From JAIBJN01 sp963811635 (GTDB taxonomy: Bacteria > Actinomycetota > Thermoleophilia > Gaiellales > Gaiellaceae): a DNA stretch of 64,000 bases. Each line of letters starts with the position of its first letter. The stretch's first letter is position 1. The stretch spans positions 172,857 through 236,856 of the forward strand of contig CAWESB010000011.1 of assembly GCA_963811635.1 (NCBI GenBank), in the 5' to 3' direction. The notes beneath the pieces were generated by a model. It searched no databases, had not been told where the DNA came from, and saw only the letters and a program-made list of their open reading frames with translations. This document shows positions 42,178-49,586 of this stretch, piece after piece. A program made the position numbers and the translations under genes.

Positions 42178-43586
42178 TCCTGGCCGTCTCGCAGACGACG
42201 ATCAACCTCGCCTACCTCGTCGCCGGCGTCGGGCTGGTCATCGGCATCAAGCGGCTCTCGTCGCCGGCGACCGCGCGCTCGGGGAACGTGATCGCCGCGA
42301 TCGGCATGACGATCGCGATCGTCTTCACCCTCCTCAGCCCCGAGATCGACTCCTACTGGCTGATCGCGGCGGGCGTGGCGGTCGGGACCGTAATCGGCGT
42401 CGCGTCTGCGCGCCTGGTGAAGATGACCGCGATGCCGCAGATGGTGGCGCTGTTCAACGGCGTCGGCGGCGGCGCGGCAGCCCTGATCGCGGCGGCGGAG
42501 TTCCACCGGCTCGCGCCGGTGAGCGGTCACGTCCTCCCCGAGCACATGGGCGCGCTCCTCTTCTCGGCGCTGATCGGCTCGATCAGCTTCTCCGGAAGCC
42601 TCGTCGCCTTCGCGAAGCTGCAGGAGCTCCTGCCCGGCCGGCCGATCGTCTTCCCGGGTCAGCAGATCGCCAACGCGATCCTCTTCGTCGCCCTCGTCGC
42701 CATCGGCATCCTCGCCGGGGCGACGGAGGCCGGCGCGTGGATGGTCGTCCTCCTGCTCGGCGCACTTCTCTTCGGCGTCCTGCTCGTCCTTCCGATCGGC
42801 GGCGCGGACATGCCGGTCGTGATCTCGCTCCTGAACGCCTTCACGGGCCTCGCGGCCGCGTCGACCGGCTTCGTGCTCGAGAACACGGCGCTGATCATCG
42901 GCGGCACGCTCGTCGGCGCCTCGGGAACCCTGCTGACGATTCTGATGGGCCGGGCGATGAACCGCTCCCTCGCCAACGTCCTCTTCGGCGCCTTCGGCGC
43001 GCCGGCGGCGGACACGGTCGCGGCCGCGGCCGCGACCGCCGGAGGCGAGGCGAAGAGCTACCGCGAGGTCTCGGCCGAGGACTGCGCCGTCATGCTCGCC
43101 TACGCGAGCCGCGTGGTCATCGTCCCCGGCTACGGCCTCGCCGTCGCGCAGGCACAGCACGGCGTGCGCGAGCTGGCCGACCTGCTGGAGAAGCGGGGCG
43201 TCGACGTGAAGTACGCCATCCACCCGGTCGCCGGCCGCATGCCTGGCCACATGAACGTGCTCCTCGCCGAGGCGAACGTGCCGTACCCGCAGCTCTACGA
43301 CATGGAGGACATCAACCCGGAGTTCCCGCGCACGGACGTCGCGCTGATCATCGGCGCCAACGACGTCACGAACCCGGCGGCGCGCGAGGATCCGGAGAGC
43401 CCCCTGTACGGCATGCCCATCCTCAACGTCGACCAGTCGGCGAACGTCGTCGTCCTGAAGCGGAGCATGAGCCCGGGCTTCGCCGGGATCGACAACGACC
43501 TCTTCTACCGGTCGAACACGGCGATGCTCTTCGGCGACGCGAAGGCGTCGGTCGAGAAGCTGATCGCGGCCGTCAAAGCTGCGTGA
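42174..43586 (+). CDS. pntB: NAD(P) transhydrogenase subunit beta
   Basis: A 470-residue protein: about eight N-terminal membrane helices (including MVALFNGVGGGAAALIA and LPIGGADMPVVISLLNAFTG) and a C-terminal NADP-binding domain with GYGLAVAQAQHGVRELAD, IHPVAGRMPGHMNVLLAEA, GANDVTNPAA and LKRSMSPGFAGIDNDLFY. The GTG at 42174 overlaps the pntAB stop. It is the last gene of the operon; the next gene is convergent. Confidence 0.96.
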   Translation: MILAVSQTTINLAYLVAGVGLVIGIKRLSSPATARSGNVIAAIGMTIAIVFTLLSPEIDSYWLIAAGVAVGTVIGVASARLVKMTAMPQMVALFNGVGGGAAALIAAAEFHRLAPVSGHVLPEHMGALLFSALIGSISFSGSLVAFAKLQELLPGRPIVFPGQQIANAILFVALVAIGILAGATEAGAWMVVLLLGALLFGVLLVLPIGGADMPVVISLLNAFTGLAAASTGFVLENTALIIGGTLVGASGTLLTILMGRAMNRSLANVLFGAFGAPAADTVAAAAATAGGEAKSYREVSAEDCAVMLAYASRVVIVPGYGLAVAQAQHGVRELADLLEKRGVDVKYAIHPVAGRMPGHMNVLLAEANVPYPQLYDMEDINPEFPRTDVALIIGANDVTNPAAREDPESPLYGMPILNVDQSANVVVLKRSMSPGFAGIDNDLFYRSNTAMLFGDAKASVEKLIAAVKAA

Positions 43587-43616
43587 CGGCCGCGACCGAG
43601 CATCCGCGTCCCAGGA

Positions 43617-45071
43617 CTAGGCGCGCTTGTCGTACGTGACGGCGCGGAGCGCGTTGACGACGCCCTTGCCGAAGAAGCCGTTCTCGTTGCCATTGCTGAC
43701 GCAACGGGCATCGGCGGCCGGGCAGGGCAGCGGATCCGCCGTCTGGTGCAGGATGAGGGACACGCGGTCCGGGTCCATCTTCCCGCCCCACAACCAGCTC
43801 TTCTTGCCGAACCGGCTGACGACGAGAGCCGCAGCGCCGCTGACCTGCGCGGCCGCCTGGGACGTGCCCGCAAAGAAGCGGTAGTACGCAGCGTCCGGGC
43901 CCGAGCACGGATCACAGACGAGCCGGGGGACCTGCATCGAGGCCGGCCAAGGGCCGAGCACGAGGCCGGAGGGCGGAGCGCCCTGCGTGAAGTCGCCACC
44001 GGGCGCCGTCAGGTCAATCTCGCCGAGCCCGTAGTTCGAGGGCGGACCCACCGCGAGGCCGTCGTTCAGGCCGATCGAGGAGACGGTGACCACATCCGGA
44101 AGCCCGCTCGGCAGCCGGCTGCACCCGTCCAGCGCGGGATCGTCGAGGTTGACGCCGTCGTTCCCGGCCGAGGCGACCACGGAGACGTCTCGGTTGTGCG
44201 CGTAGGCGACGGCTCGCGTCAGGGCCCTTATGATCGTGCGCTGAGCGGCGTCGCTGCGGCAGAACGAGGTCGTCCCGCCGGAGAGCGCGCTGTCCAGCGA
44301 GTAGCTGTTGTTGGCGACGTCGACGCCGTGGTCGGCGGCCCATACGAACGAGCAGATGACCGCGTCGGCGAGGAAGAAGTCGCTCTCGCCCTGATGGATG
44401 CTCGCCTTGATGACGGCGAGCTTGACGTTCGGCGCGATGCCGACGATGCCCTGGCCGTTCGCCTCCGCGGCGATCAGGCCCGCGACGTTCGTCCCGTGAC
44501 CCGAGTCGTCGTTCCAGGCAGCGGGGTCCTGGCTCGGCGCGCCGCCGACGCAGGAGACGCTGCGTGAGGCGTCGACGTTGCCGTTCAGGTCCGGCTGGCC
44601 CGCGTCGATGCCCGTGTCGATGACGCCGACGAGCACCTTCGGACTCCCGCCCGTGATCTTGTGCGCGTCGGGCGCCTTGATCCGCTGCGCGTACCACTGC
44701 ATCGGCGAGAGGGGATCGCCCGTGAGCACCGGCGTGTTGGGCAGCCCGCCTCCGTCCCAGTCGAAGCCCCAGCCCGCGGGCGAGGCGACGACGCTTCCGA
44801 CCGCGGCGACGCCTTCGACGTCGCGGTTGCGGTCGAGGGCCGTCGCGAAGTTCGGGTCGCTCGACTCGGCGATGACGACGTCGATCTGGGGATAGGCGGC
44901 GACGATCGAGCCGCCGGCCTTCTTGACGTCGTGCTTCGCACCCCAGACGTCCCAGCCGTGCTGGGGATACAGGACGACGTACCGCTCGGCGGCGGCTGGA
45001 CCAGCCAGCGCGAGCGCGAACGCAGCCGCGATCGCAAGCACGACAAAACGAGTGGATGAAACTAGCCGCAA
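43617..45071 (-). CDS. Secreted subtilisin-like serine protease (S8)
   Basis: A 484-residue protease. An export signal (VVLAIAAAFALALAGPAAAERY) is followed by a short propeptide-like stretch and the S8 domain: Asp in VGVIDTGID, His in DSGHGTNVAGLIAAE, the oxyanion Asn region SVVASAGNDG and Ser in FFAGTSQAAAQVSG. Several Cys pairs (VSCVGG, SFCRSD, VCDPCSG, PCPAADARC) suggest disulfides. Start is TTG 45071 with GGGAGAG about 9 bases upstream. It is downstream of, and co-directional with, the mau-like genes, with a 143-base gap that has its own hairpin and promoter-like sequence, so it may be transcribed alone or by read-through. Confidence 0.93.
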   Translation of the reverse strand: MRLVSSTRFVVLAIAAAFALALAGPAAAERYVVLYPQHGWDVWGAKHDVKKAGGSIVAAYPQIDVVIAESSDPNFATALDRNRDVEGVAAVGSVVASPAGWGFDWDGGGLPNTPVLTGDPLSPMQWYAQRIKAPDAHKITGGSPKVLVGVIDTGIDAGQPDLNGNVDASRSVSCVGGAPSQDPAAWNDDSGHGTNVAGLIAAEANGQGIVGIAPNVKLAVIKASIHQGESDFFLADAVICSFVWAADHGVDVANNSYSLDSALSGGTTSFCRSDAAQRTIIRALTRAVAYAHNRDVSVVASAGNDGVNLDDPALDGCSRLPSGLPDVVTVSSIGLNDGLAVGPPSNYGLGEIDLTAPGGDFTQGAPPSGLVLGPWPASMQVPRLVCDPCSGPDAAYYRFFAGTSQAAAQVSGAAALVVSRFGKKSWLWGGKMDPDRVSLILHQTADPLPCPAADARCVSNGNENGFFGKGVVNALRAVTYDKRA

Positions 45072-45104
45072 GTTTTTACTCTCCCTTTGGAACCTCTACC
45101 CGAT

Positions 45105-45120
45105 GGGTGCCGAGGCACCC
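45105..45120 (-). promoter_or_regulatory. Short hairpin in the leader of the protease gene
   Basis: Arms GGGTGCC (45105-45111) and GGCACCC (45114-45120) with a two-base turn, about 35 bases before the TTG start of the protease gene. Read leftwards, a TATAGT box lies just upstream of it (near 45132-45137). It may be a weak attenuator or a leader structure. Confidence 0.35.
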
Positions 45121-45214
45121 TTGCAGACCGGACTATACGGGCGAGCACGCCAAATGCACTCCCTCAGGCGAGTGAGAGCGCGATGAGCGGGCTAAACCCC
45201 CTTTTGGGCCTGCT

Positions 45215-46522
45215 TCAGAAGCCTGTGCGGTAGACCGACGAGGCGCCGGAGGCGAGCGTCCAACGGGTCGAGTAGAGGACACCGGCCCCGAGGCTCGTCG
45301 TCCAGTAGGCACGCGTGCGGGCCTTCATCCTCTCGAGCGACCTGGGCCTCTTCCCCTTGGCGACCCAGCCGAGGCGCAGATAGCTGACGCCCGAGCGGGA
45401 CTCGACCCAGGCGAGGCGAGCGCCGGCGAGCGTCGGGTTCGTGAGCAGGGCGATCCTGCTCCTCGCGACCACCCGGCTCGAACCGCTCGAGAGTGTCTTG
45501 AGGACGATGCGCGACTCCTTGCGCGAGAAGTTGTGCCAGGCGAGGCGCCCGGCGCGCAGCGCCGGGCGACCGAGGTTGTTGGCGGGCCTCGCCGTCGCGT
45601 GGATCTTGTGCGCGCCGGAGACGAGGTTGCGCACCACGAGCCGCTTGTACGAGGCGTCGCGGCGGACGAACGCGATCAACGGCCAGTCGAGCGCAGGGTG
45701 GGAGACCGTCGCATTGTCGATCCGGGCGACCTCGTTGCCGTTCGCCCAGCGGACGACCCGGATGCCGCCGGAGTCGGTATAGGCGAGGTACTCCCCGTCG
45801 AGCGAGGGCTGCGACGCGTTCGGGAAGACGACCTCGGGCCCGCCGCCGAACGGCCGCACGACCACCTGGCCGTCGCGCGTGGCAAACGCGAGCGTGCCCT
45901 CGCTGAGCGTCGGGTCGAACGCGTTGTTCGCAACCAGGGTGGCCGCGCCCGCGCCGGGCGCAGCGGCGAGCAGGAGGACGGCGCAGACCAGGAGACCGAC
46001 CACGTTGACCCGAAGCAGCTCGCCCCGCCTGCGAGTCAGCCGCTCGACGGCGGCCGTGGGGTCGTCGGCCCGCCTCCGCGGCCAGATGACCATGAACGCG
46101 CGCCCGGCGCCGTAGAGGGAGAGGCAGAGCGCGGCCGGGACAGGCTGGGCAAGCGCGAGCGCGCCCACGAGCGCGACCCAGAACGTCGACACCGGCTGGT
46201 AGGTGAAGAACCCGGCGCCGAGGCCCGCGCCGTAGCCGGTCGACCAGACCGGCAGCGGCAGCTCGAAGCGCCACCGCTCCGGCACCTGACGGCGCGCCTG
46301 CGGCAGCGGCAGGCGGACGAGGCCCGCCTCGCGCGCCGCGGCCACGAACGCGAGCGCGGCAGCGGCCCAGACCGCATGGGAGGCCCCGAGGAGGCTGCCG
46401 GCGAAACCGAGGGCGAGGCCGAGGGCCGCCGAGGTCGCGACCGCGGCCACGGTGAAGAGGGCCTGGGCGATCATCTGGCGCTTGCGGCTTCCGCACACGG
46501 CGGGAGTGAAAGTCTCGAGCAT
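45215..46522 (-). CDS. Membrane protein with C-terminal beta-propeller in mau-like cluster
   Basis: A 435-residue protein. Residues 1-190 hold about five hydrophobic helices (MIAQALFTVAAVATSAALGLALGF; AVWAAAALAFVAAA; FWVALVGALALAQPVPAALCLSLYG; VNVVGLLVCAVLLLAAAPGAGA). From residue ~190 a series of short beta-type repeats follows (GTLAFATRDGQVVVRPF, GEYLAYTDSGGIRVVRW, GRLAWHNFSRKESRIVLKTL, ARLAWVESRSGVSYLRL), like a TolB/YVTN propeller outside the membrane. No family is assigned. It is ten bases downstream of the micropeptide and follows the MauA-like gene, so the propeller could stand in for the MauB heavy chain; that is inference. Confidence 0.8.
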   Translation of the reverse strand: MLETFTPAVCGSRKRQMIAQALFTVAAVATSAALGLALGFAGSLLGASHAVWAAAALAFVAAAREAGLVRLPLPQARRQVPERWRFELPLPVWSTGYGAGLGAGFFTYQPVSTFWVALVGALALAQPVPAALCLSLYGAGRAFMVIWPRRRADDPTAAVERLTRRRGELLRVNVVGLLVCAVLLLAAAPGAGAATLVANNAFDPTLSEGTLAFATRDGQVVVRPFGGGPEVVFPNASQPSLDGEYLAYTDSGGIRVVRWANGNEVARIDNATVSHPALDWPLIAFVRRDASYKRLVVRNLVSGAHKIHATARPANNLGRPALRAGRLAWHNFSRKESRIVLKTLSSGSSRVVARSRIALLTNPTLAGARLAWVESRSGVSYLRLGWVAKGKRPRSLERMKARTRAYWTTSLGAGVLYSTRWTLASGASSVYRTGF

Positions 46523-46531
46523 CGACAGTCC

Positions 46532-46600
46532 TCAGGGCGACCAGGCGCCGGAGACCCCCGCCATCAGGGCGGCGAGGGCGACGCCGATCGCGATCAGCAC
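46532..46600 (-). CDS. Possible 22-residue membrane micropeptide
   Basis: A GTG at 46600 overlaps the stop of the MauA-like gene (GTGCTGA) and opens a 22-codon frame: VLIAIGVALAALMAGVSGAW then Ser-Pro and stop. It is almost entirely one hydrophobic helix and ends nine bases before the next gene's start. The stop/start overlap and single-helix character argue for translation, but such short frames arise by chance. Confidence 0.4.
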   Translation of the reverse strand: MLIAIGVALAALMAGVSGAWSP

Positions 46601-47208
46601 GGCAGTCCCGTGTCGTAGTACATGACGCAGTAGACCCGGCGGCCGCCCCAGCAGTAGCCGGTGAGCGATGCATCGCCGTTGATCCGGCGGCGGCTGAAGG
46701 AGCAGCAGTCGGTGAGCTTGCGCACCTGGCCGCCGCAACAGCGGAACCAGGAGCCCTGGATACGGAGGTCGTGGAGGCCCTTGGCCTCGGCCGTCCAGTC
46801 CTCGCAGACCCGCGTGCGCGGGGAAGGCGGCAGGACCTCTCCATCGGGGCCGCGCAGGCGGTCGCCGCTCCCGTCGACGGCATGGCCGGCGGAGTCGACG
46901 AAGCGGCCGAGGTTGTCGATCGGGCGGCCGCTCTGCGGGTGGAGCGGGAAGCCCTTGCGGTCGATCCGGGAAAGCGGCGGGTACGGGCTGGGGCACGAGC
47001 CGGTCGTCCAGAGGTGCCCGCAGAAGTGGAAGGCGTCCGCCTCGTCCGGCTTCACGGCGGCCGCGACGGCCGAGCCGCCCGCGATCGCGAGCGCGGCCGC
47101 TCCCAGTCGACCCAGGAACGACAGGCGGGTCGTCGACTCGGCGAGCTTGGCCGAGAGCTTCTCGGCCTGGCGGTCGAGCTTCGTGGGCTGGGTCTCAGGC
47201 GGCTGCAT
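46594..47208 (-). CDS. MauA-like (methylamine dehydrogenase light chain family) secreted protein
   Basis: A 204-residue protein. The N-terminus EKLSAKLAESTTRLSFLGRLGAAAL closely resembles the long export leader of MauA proteins. The mature part is Cys-rich (about ten Cys), with CEDW, WFRCCGG, LTDCCSF, GYCWGG and VYCVMYY, comparable by eye to the disulfide-rich MauA fold. The tryptophan that matches MauA Trp57 appears to be Leu (ASLTGYC), and the chain ends at the point where MauA would continue to Trp108, so the tryptophan tryptophylquinone cofactor may not form. The ATG at 47208 overlaps the end of the MauE-MauD gene by 14 bases. Confidence 0.72.
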   Translation of the reverse strand: MQPPETQPTKLDRQAEKLSAKLAESTTRLSFLGRLGAAALAIAGGSAVAAAVKPDEADAFHFCGHLWTTGSCPSPYPPLSRIDRKGFPLHPQSGRPIDNLGRFVDSAGHAVDGSGDRLRGPDGEVLPPSPRTRVCEDWTAEAKGLHDLRIQGSWFRCCGGQVRKLTDCCSFSRRRINGDASLTGYCWGGRRVYCVMYYDTGLPC

Positions 47209-48073
47209 GGATCCTGGCCTTGCCGGTATCCAGCAGCGATTCGAGCTCCTCCAGCGTGTTGACGGTTCCCTTGGCCGCGACGACGCCGTCGACGAGGTGG
47301 ACGACGAACGGCGTGCCCGGCACGTTCCACCGCGCGAACGCGGCCTCGTCCTGCTCCTCCTCGACGACGACCACGGCGAGGCCCTGGCGGGCGAGCGCGG
47401 CGACGCCGGGGCTCAGCTGGCGGCAGAGGCGGCAGGTGGCGGAGAAGAAGAAGACGACCTCGTTTCGGCGGCCGCGCACGCCTTCGAGCTCCGGCGCGCT
47501 CTGGCCGAGCTCCGGCCCCTCCTCGGCGAGCTCGAAGGGGACACGGGGGCCGATGCGCATCGTCAGCACCCCGACCTGGCGGTAGAGGGCGAAGACGAGC
47601 AGCGTCAGCAGCCCGACGGCGAGCGAGAGGAGAACGAGGACGACGGCGACGACCGTGTCGGAGGACGCCGAGACGTCGAGCCCGTCGCCGAACGCGGCGA
47701 GCAGCGCCAGGAGCGTGAACCCGCCGGCGCGCAGGAGCAGGTGTGTCGTCTGGCCCTCCGAGGCGCCGAAGCACCCGCACCGCAGCCGCTCGACGCCGCG
47801 CAGCCGTGCGTAGCCGAGCGCGCCGACGAAGAGAGCGCCGAGGGCGACGGCGGCGTACGCGCTTGCAGGCAGCGCGATCCCGAAAAGGAGAAGGAAGCCG
47901 ACGACCGCCTCGGCGGTCATCACGCCCCAGGCGGCGGCCTTCGTGTACCTCGCGGGCAGGCCGTAGGCCGCCAGCCAATCGGGCAGATCCTCCCGGCGGC
48001 GCACCTTGGCGGCCGCAGCCCACAGCAGGAGGAGGCCGACGACAATCCGGGCGATGGTCGACAACTCAACCAC
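47195..48073 (-). CDS. MauE-MauD fusion: DoxX/MauE membrane part plus thioredoxin domain
   Basis: A 292-residue protein. Residues 1-165 have four to five hydrophobic helices (IARIVVGLLLLWAAAAKVR at the start, RCGCFGASEG between helices) as in MauE. Residues 195-292 are a thioredoxin-like domain: VVFFFSATCRLCRQLSP carries a Cys-x-x-Cys, and cis-Pro is in VPGTPFVV, as in MauD. In methylotrophs MauE and MauD are separate and help form the light chain's six disulfides, so this fusion fits a role maturing the Cys-rich protein encoded next. GTG 48073 is the start; it is the first gene of the leftward cluster. Confidence 0.82.
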   Translation of the reverse strand: MVELSTIARIVVGLLLLWAAAAKVRRREDLPDWLAAYGLPARYTKAAAWGVMTAEAVVGFLLLFGIALPASAYAAVALGALFVGALGYARLRGVERLRCGCFGASEGQTTHLLLRAGGFTLLALLAAFGDGLDVSASSDTVVAVVLVLLSLAVGLLTLLVFALYRQVGVLTMRIGPRVPFELAEEGPELGQSAPELEGVRGRRNEVVFFFSATCRLCRQLSPGVAALARQGLAVVVVEEEQDEAAFARWNVPGTPFVVHLVDGVVAAKGTVNTLEELESLLDTGKARIHAAA

Positions 48074-48111
48074 TGTAGGAGCTAATCGACGGCCCCGCGG
48101 AGGTCCGTGAG

Positions 48112-48135
48112 AGTTTTCATGAAATCCTCAAAACT
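48112..48135. promoter_or_regulatory. AT-rich inverted repeat in divergent promoter region
   Basis: AGTTTT (48112-48117) and AAAACT (48130-48135) flank 12 bases in the 137-base divergent space between the MauE-MauD gene and the VOC gene. This is one of the few AT-rich spots nearby, so it is a likely promoter/operator region for one or both directions. Confidence 0.35.
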
Positions 48136-48210
48136 GCTTCACAGTAGTGTTTCTGCCGCCTTGGGCATGTACCTCCCCACGCTACCCGCAAGTCCCGCCG
48201 GGGGAACCAG

Positions 48211-48660
48211 CTGAGCGGCCGGGCCCGGCTCCTGGGCATCAACCACGTCGCTCTCGAGGTCGGCGATCTCGAGGAAGCGCTCGCGTTCTACGGCCGCCTC
48301 TTCGCCTTCGAGCTCCGCGGACGGGTGCGCGGCATGGCCTTCCTCGACATGGGCGACCAGTTCCTCGCGCTCAGCGAGGGCCGCGCCCAGGCCGGGGACG
48401 ACCATCGCCATTTCGGGCTGGTCGTGGACGACAAGCAGGCGGTGCGGAGAGCCCTGGAGGAGGCCGGCGTCCAGATACTTCCCGGCCGCGGCCTCGACTT
48501 CCGCGACCCGTGGGGAAACAGGGTCGAGGTGGTCGACTACCGCGACATCCAGTTCACGAAGGCCCCGCCCGTGCTGGACGGGATGGGGCTCGGCGGGCTC
48601 GAGAAGCACGAGCGCGCCCTCGACGAGCTGCGCGAGAAGGGCCTGGCGCCGAAGGAATAG
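48211..48660 (+). CDS. VOC-family protein, probably with CTG start
   Basis: About 149 residues of a single VOC domain: LLGINHVALEVGDLEEALAFYGRLFAFELRG, FLDMGDQFLALSEG, HRHFGLVVDDKQAVRRALEEAG and DFRDPWGNRVEVVDYRDIQF. His in INHVAL, His in RHFGL and Glu in RVEVVDY could bind metal. No ATG, GTG or TTG precedes the first strand in this frame after the upstream TAG; CTG 48211 has a good ribosome-binding site (GGGGGA, 48200-48205). A GTG at 48325 would delete the first third of the domain. A lost base near the start is the alternative explanation. Confidence 0.68.
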   Translation: MSGRARLLGINHVALEVGDLEEALAFYGRLFAFELRGRVRGMAFLDMGDQFLALSEGRAQAGDDHRHFGLVVDDKQAVRRALEEAGVQILPGRGLDFRDPWGNRVEVVDYRDIQFTKAPPVLDGMGLGGLEKHERALDELREKGLAPKE

Positions 48661-48689
48661 CCGGGGCCGTGCCGGTCGTTCTACCCGGC

Positions 48690-49586
48690 ATGGCCACCAC
48701 CTTCGATCGAGCCCGGCGGAGAAGCGTCTACGCGCGCCTGGCGCGCGTGCTCGGGCGCGATGGCCCGGGCGAGCTCCTGCCCCTGGAGGAGGCGACGCGC
48801 CGCCTGCGCCCGTTCGCGCGCCGCTACGCGGGCCTGAAGCCGATTCCGCTGAGCCAGGTCGTCGGCACGGAAAGCCGCGAACGCGACTTCGACCGCGCCT
48901 TCCACCCGCGCCGCTCGGACATCCGCCATCGCTGGCAGGGAGTTGAACAGGCGTACCCGGACGCCGCCTTCCCGCCCATCGTGGCCTACCAGCTGGGCGA
49001 CGCGTACTTCGTCATCGACGGCCACCACCGCGTGGCGATCGCCCGCCAGAACGGCATGGAGACGATCGACGCCGAGGTCACGGAGCTGACCGCCCGCTGG
49101 CACCTCCCGGCCGACGCCGACGTCGTGGAGCTCATCCACGCCGAGCAGGAGCGAATCTTCATGGACGACAGCGGCCTCGGCGAGATCCACCCCGAGCTGC
49201 GCATCCGCTTCAGCCGCCCGGTCGGCTACATCGAGCTGCTCGAGACCGTGCAGCTGCACGGCTACCACCTGATGCGCGAGGCCGGTCGCGTCCTGCCCCC
49301 GTCCGAGATCGCCCGCTCGTGGTTCGAGACCGTCTACGAGCCGACGATCGAGGTGATCCACGAGGAGGGTCTCGACGAGATCTGCCCGGGCGCGACCGAC
49401 ACTGACCGCTTCCTGTGGGTCTGGCACCGCCGGCGCGAGCTCATGCCCGAGCTCGGATGCCGGCCCCTCGACGAGACCGCGCGCCGGGCGACGGTCGAGA
49501 TCGCCCGCGAGCGGCGGCGCGCGGCCGGGCTGCTGCCTATCCGGCGGACTCGGCGCTCTTCAGCCCTCGCAGCGCCCAGAAGCTGA
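48690..49586 (+). CDS. ParB-like nuclease-domain protein
   Basis: A 298-residue protein. The central part has a ParB-like motif, YFVIDGHHRVAIARQNG, preceded by PPIVAYQLGD, as in ParB/sulfiredoxin-fold proteins. The rest is alpha-helical with no recognised DNA-binding HTH; such stand-alone proteins are of unknown function and need not act in chromosome segregation. ATG 48690 and GTG 48669 are both possible. The last 50 bases overlap the convergent ABC permease gene. Confidence 0.78.
   Translation: MATTFDRARRRSVYARLARVLGRDGPGELLPLEEATRRLRPFARRYAGLKPIPLSQVVGTESRERDFDRAFHPRRSDIRHRWQGVEQAYPDAAFPPIVAYQLGDAYFVIDGHHRVAIARQNGMETIDAEVTELTARWHLPADADVVELIHAEQERIFMDDSGLGEIHPELRIRFSRPVGYIELLETVQLHGYHLMREAGRVLPPSEIARSWFETVYEPTIEVIHEEGLDEICPGATDTDRFLWVWHRRRELMPELGCRPLDETARRATVEIARERRRAAGLLPIRRTRRSSALAAPRS

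Noticed and set aside
48690..49586. Chromosome-partitioning ParB
   Set aside because: Only the ParB-like nuclease-fold motif is seen; no HTH domain, parA or parS-like sites nearby.
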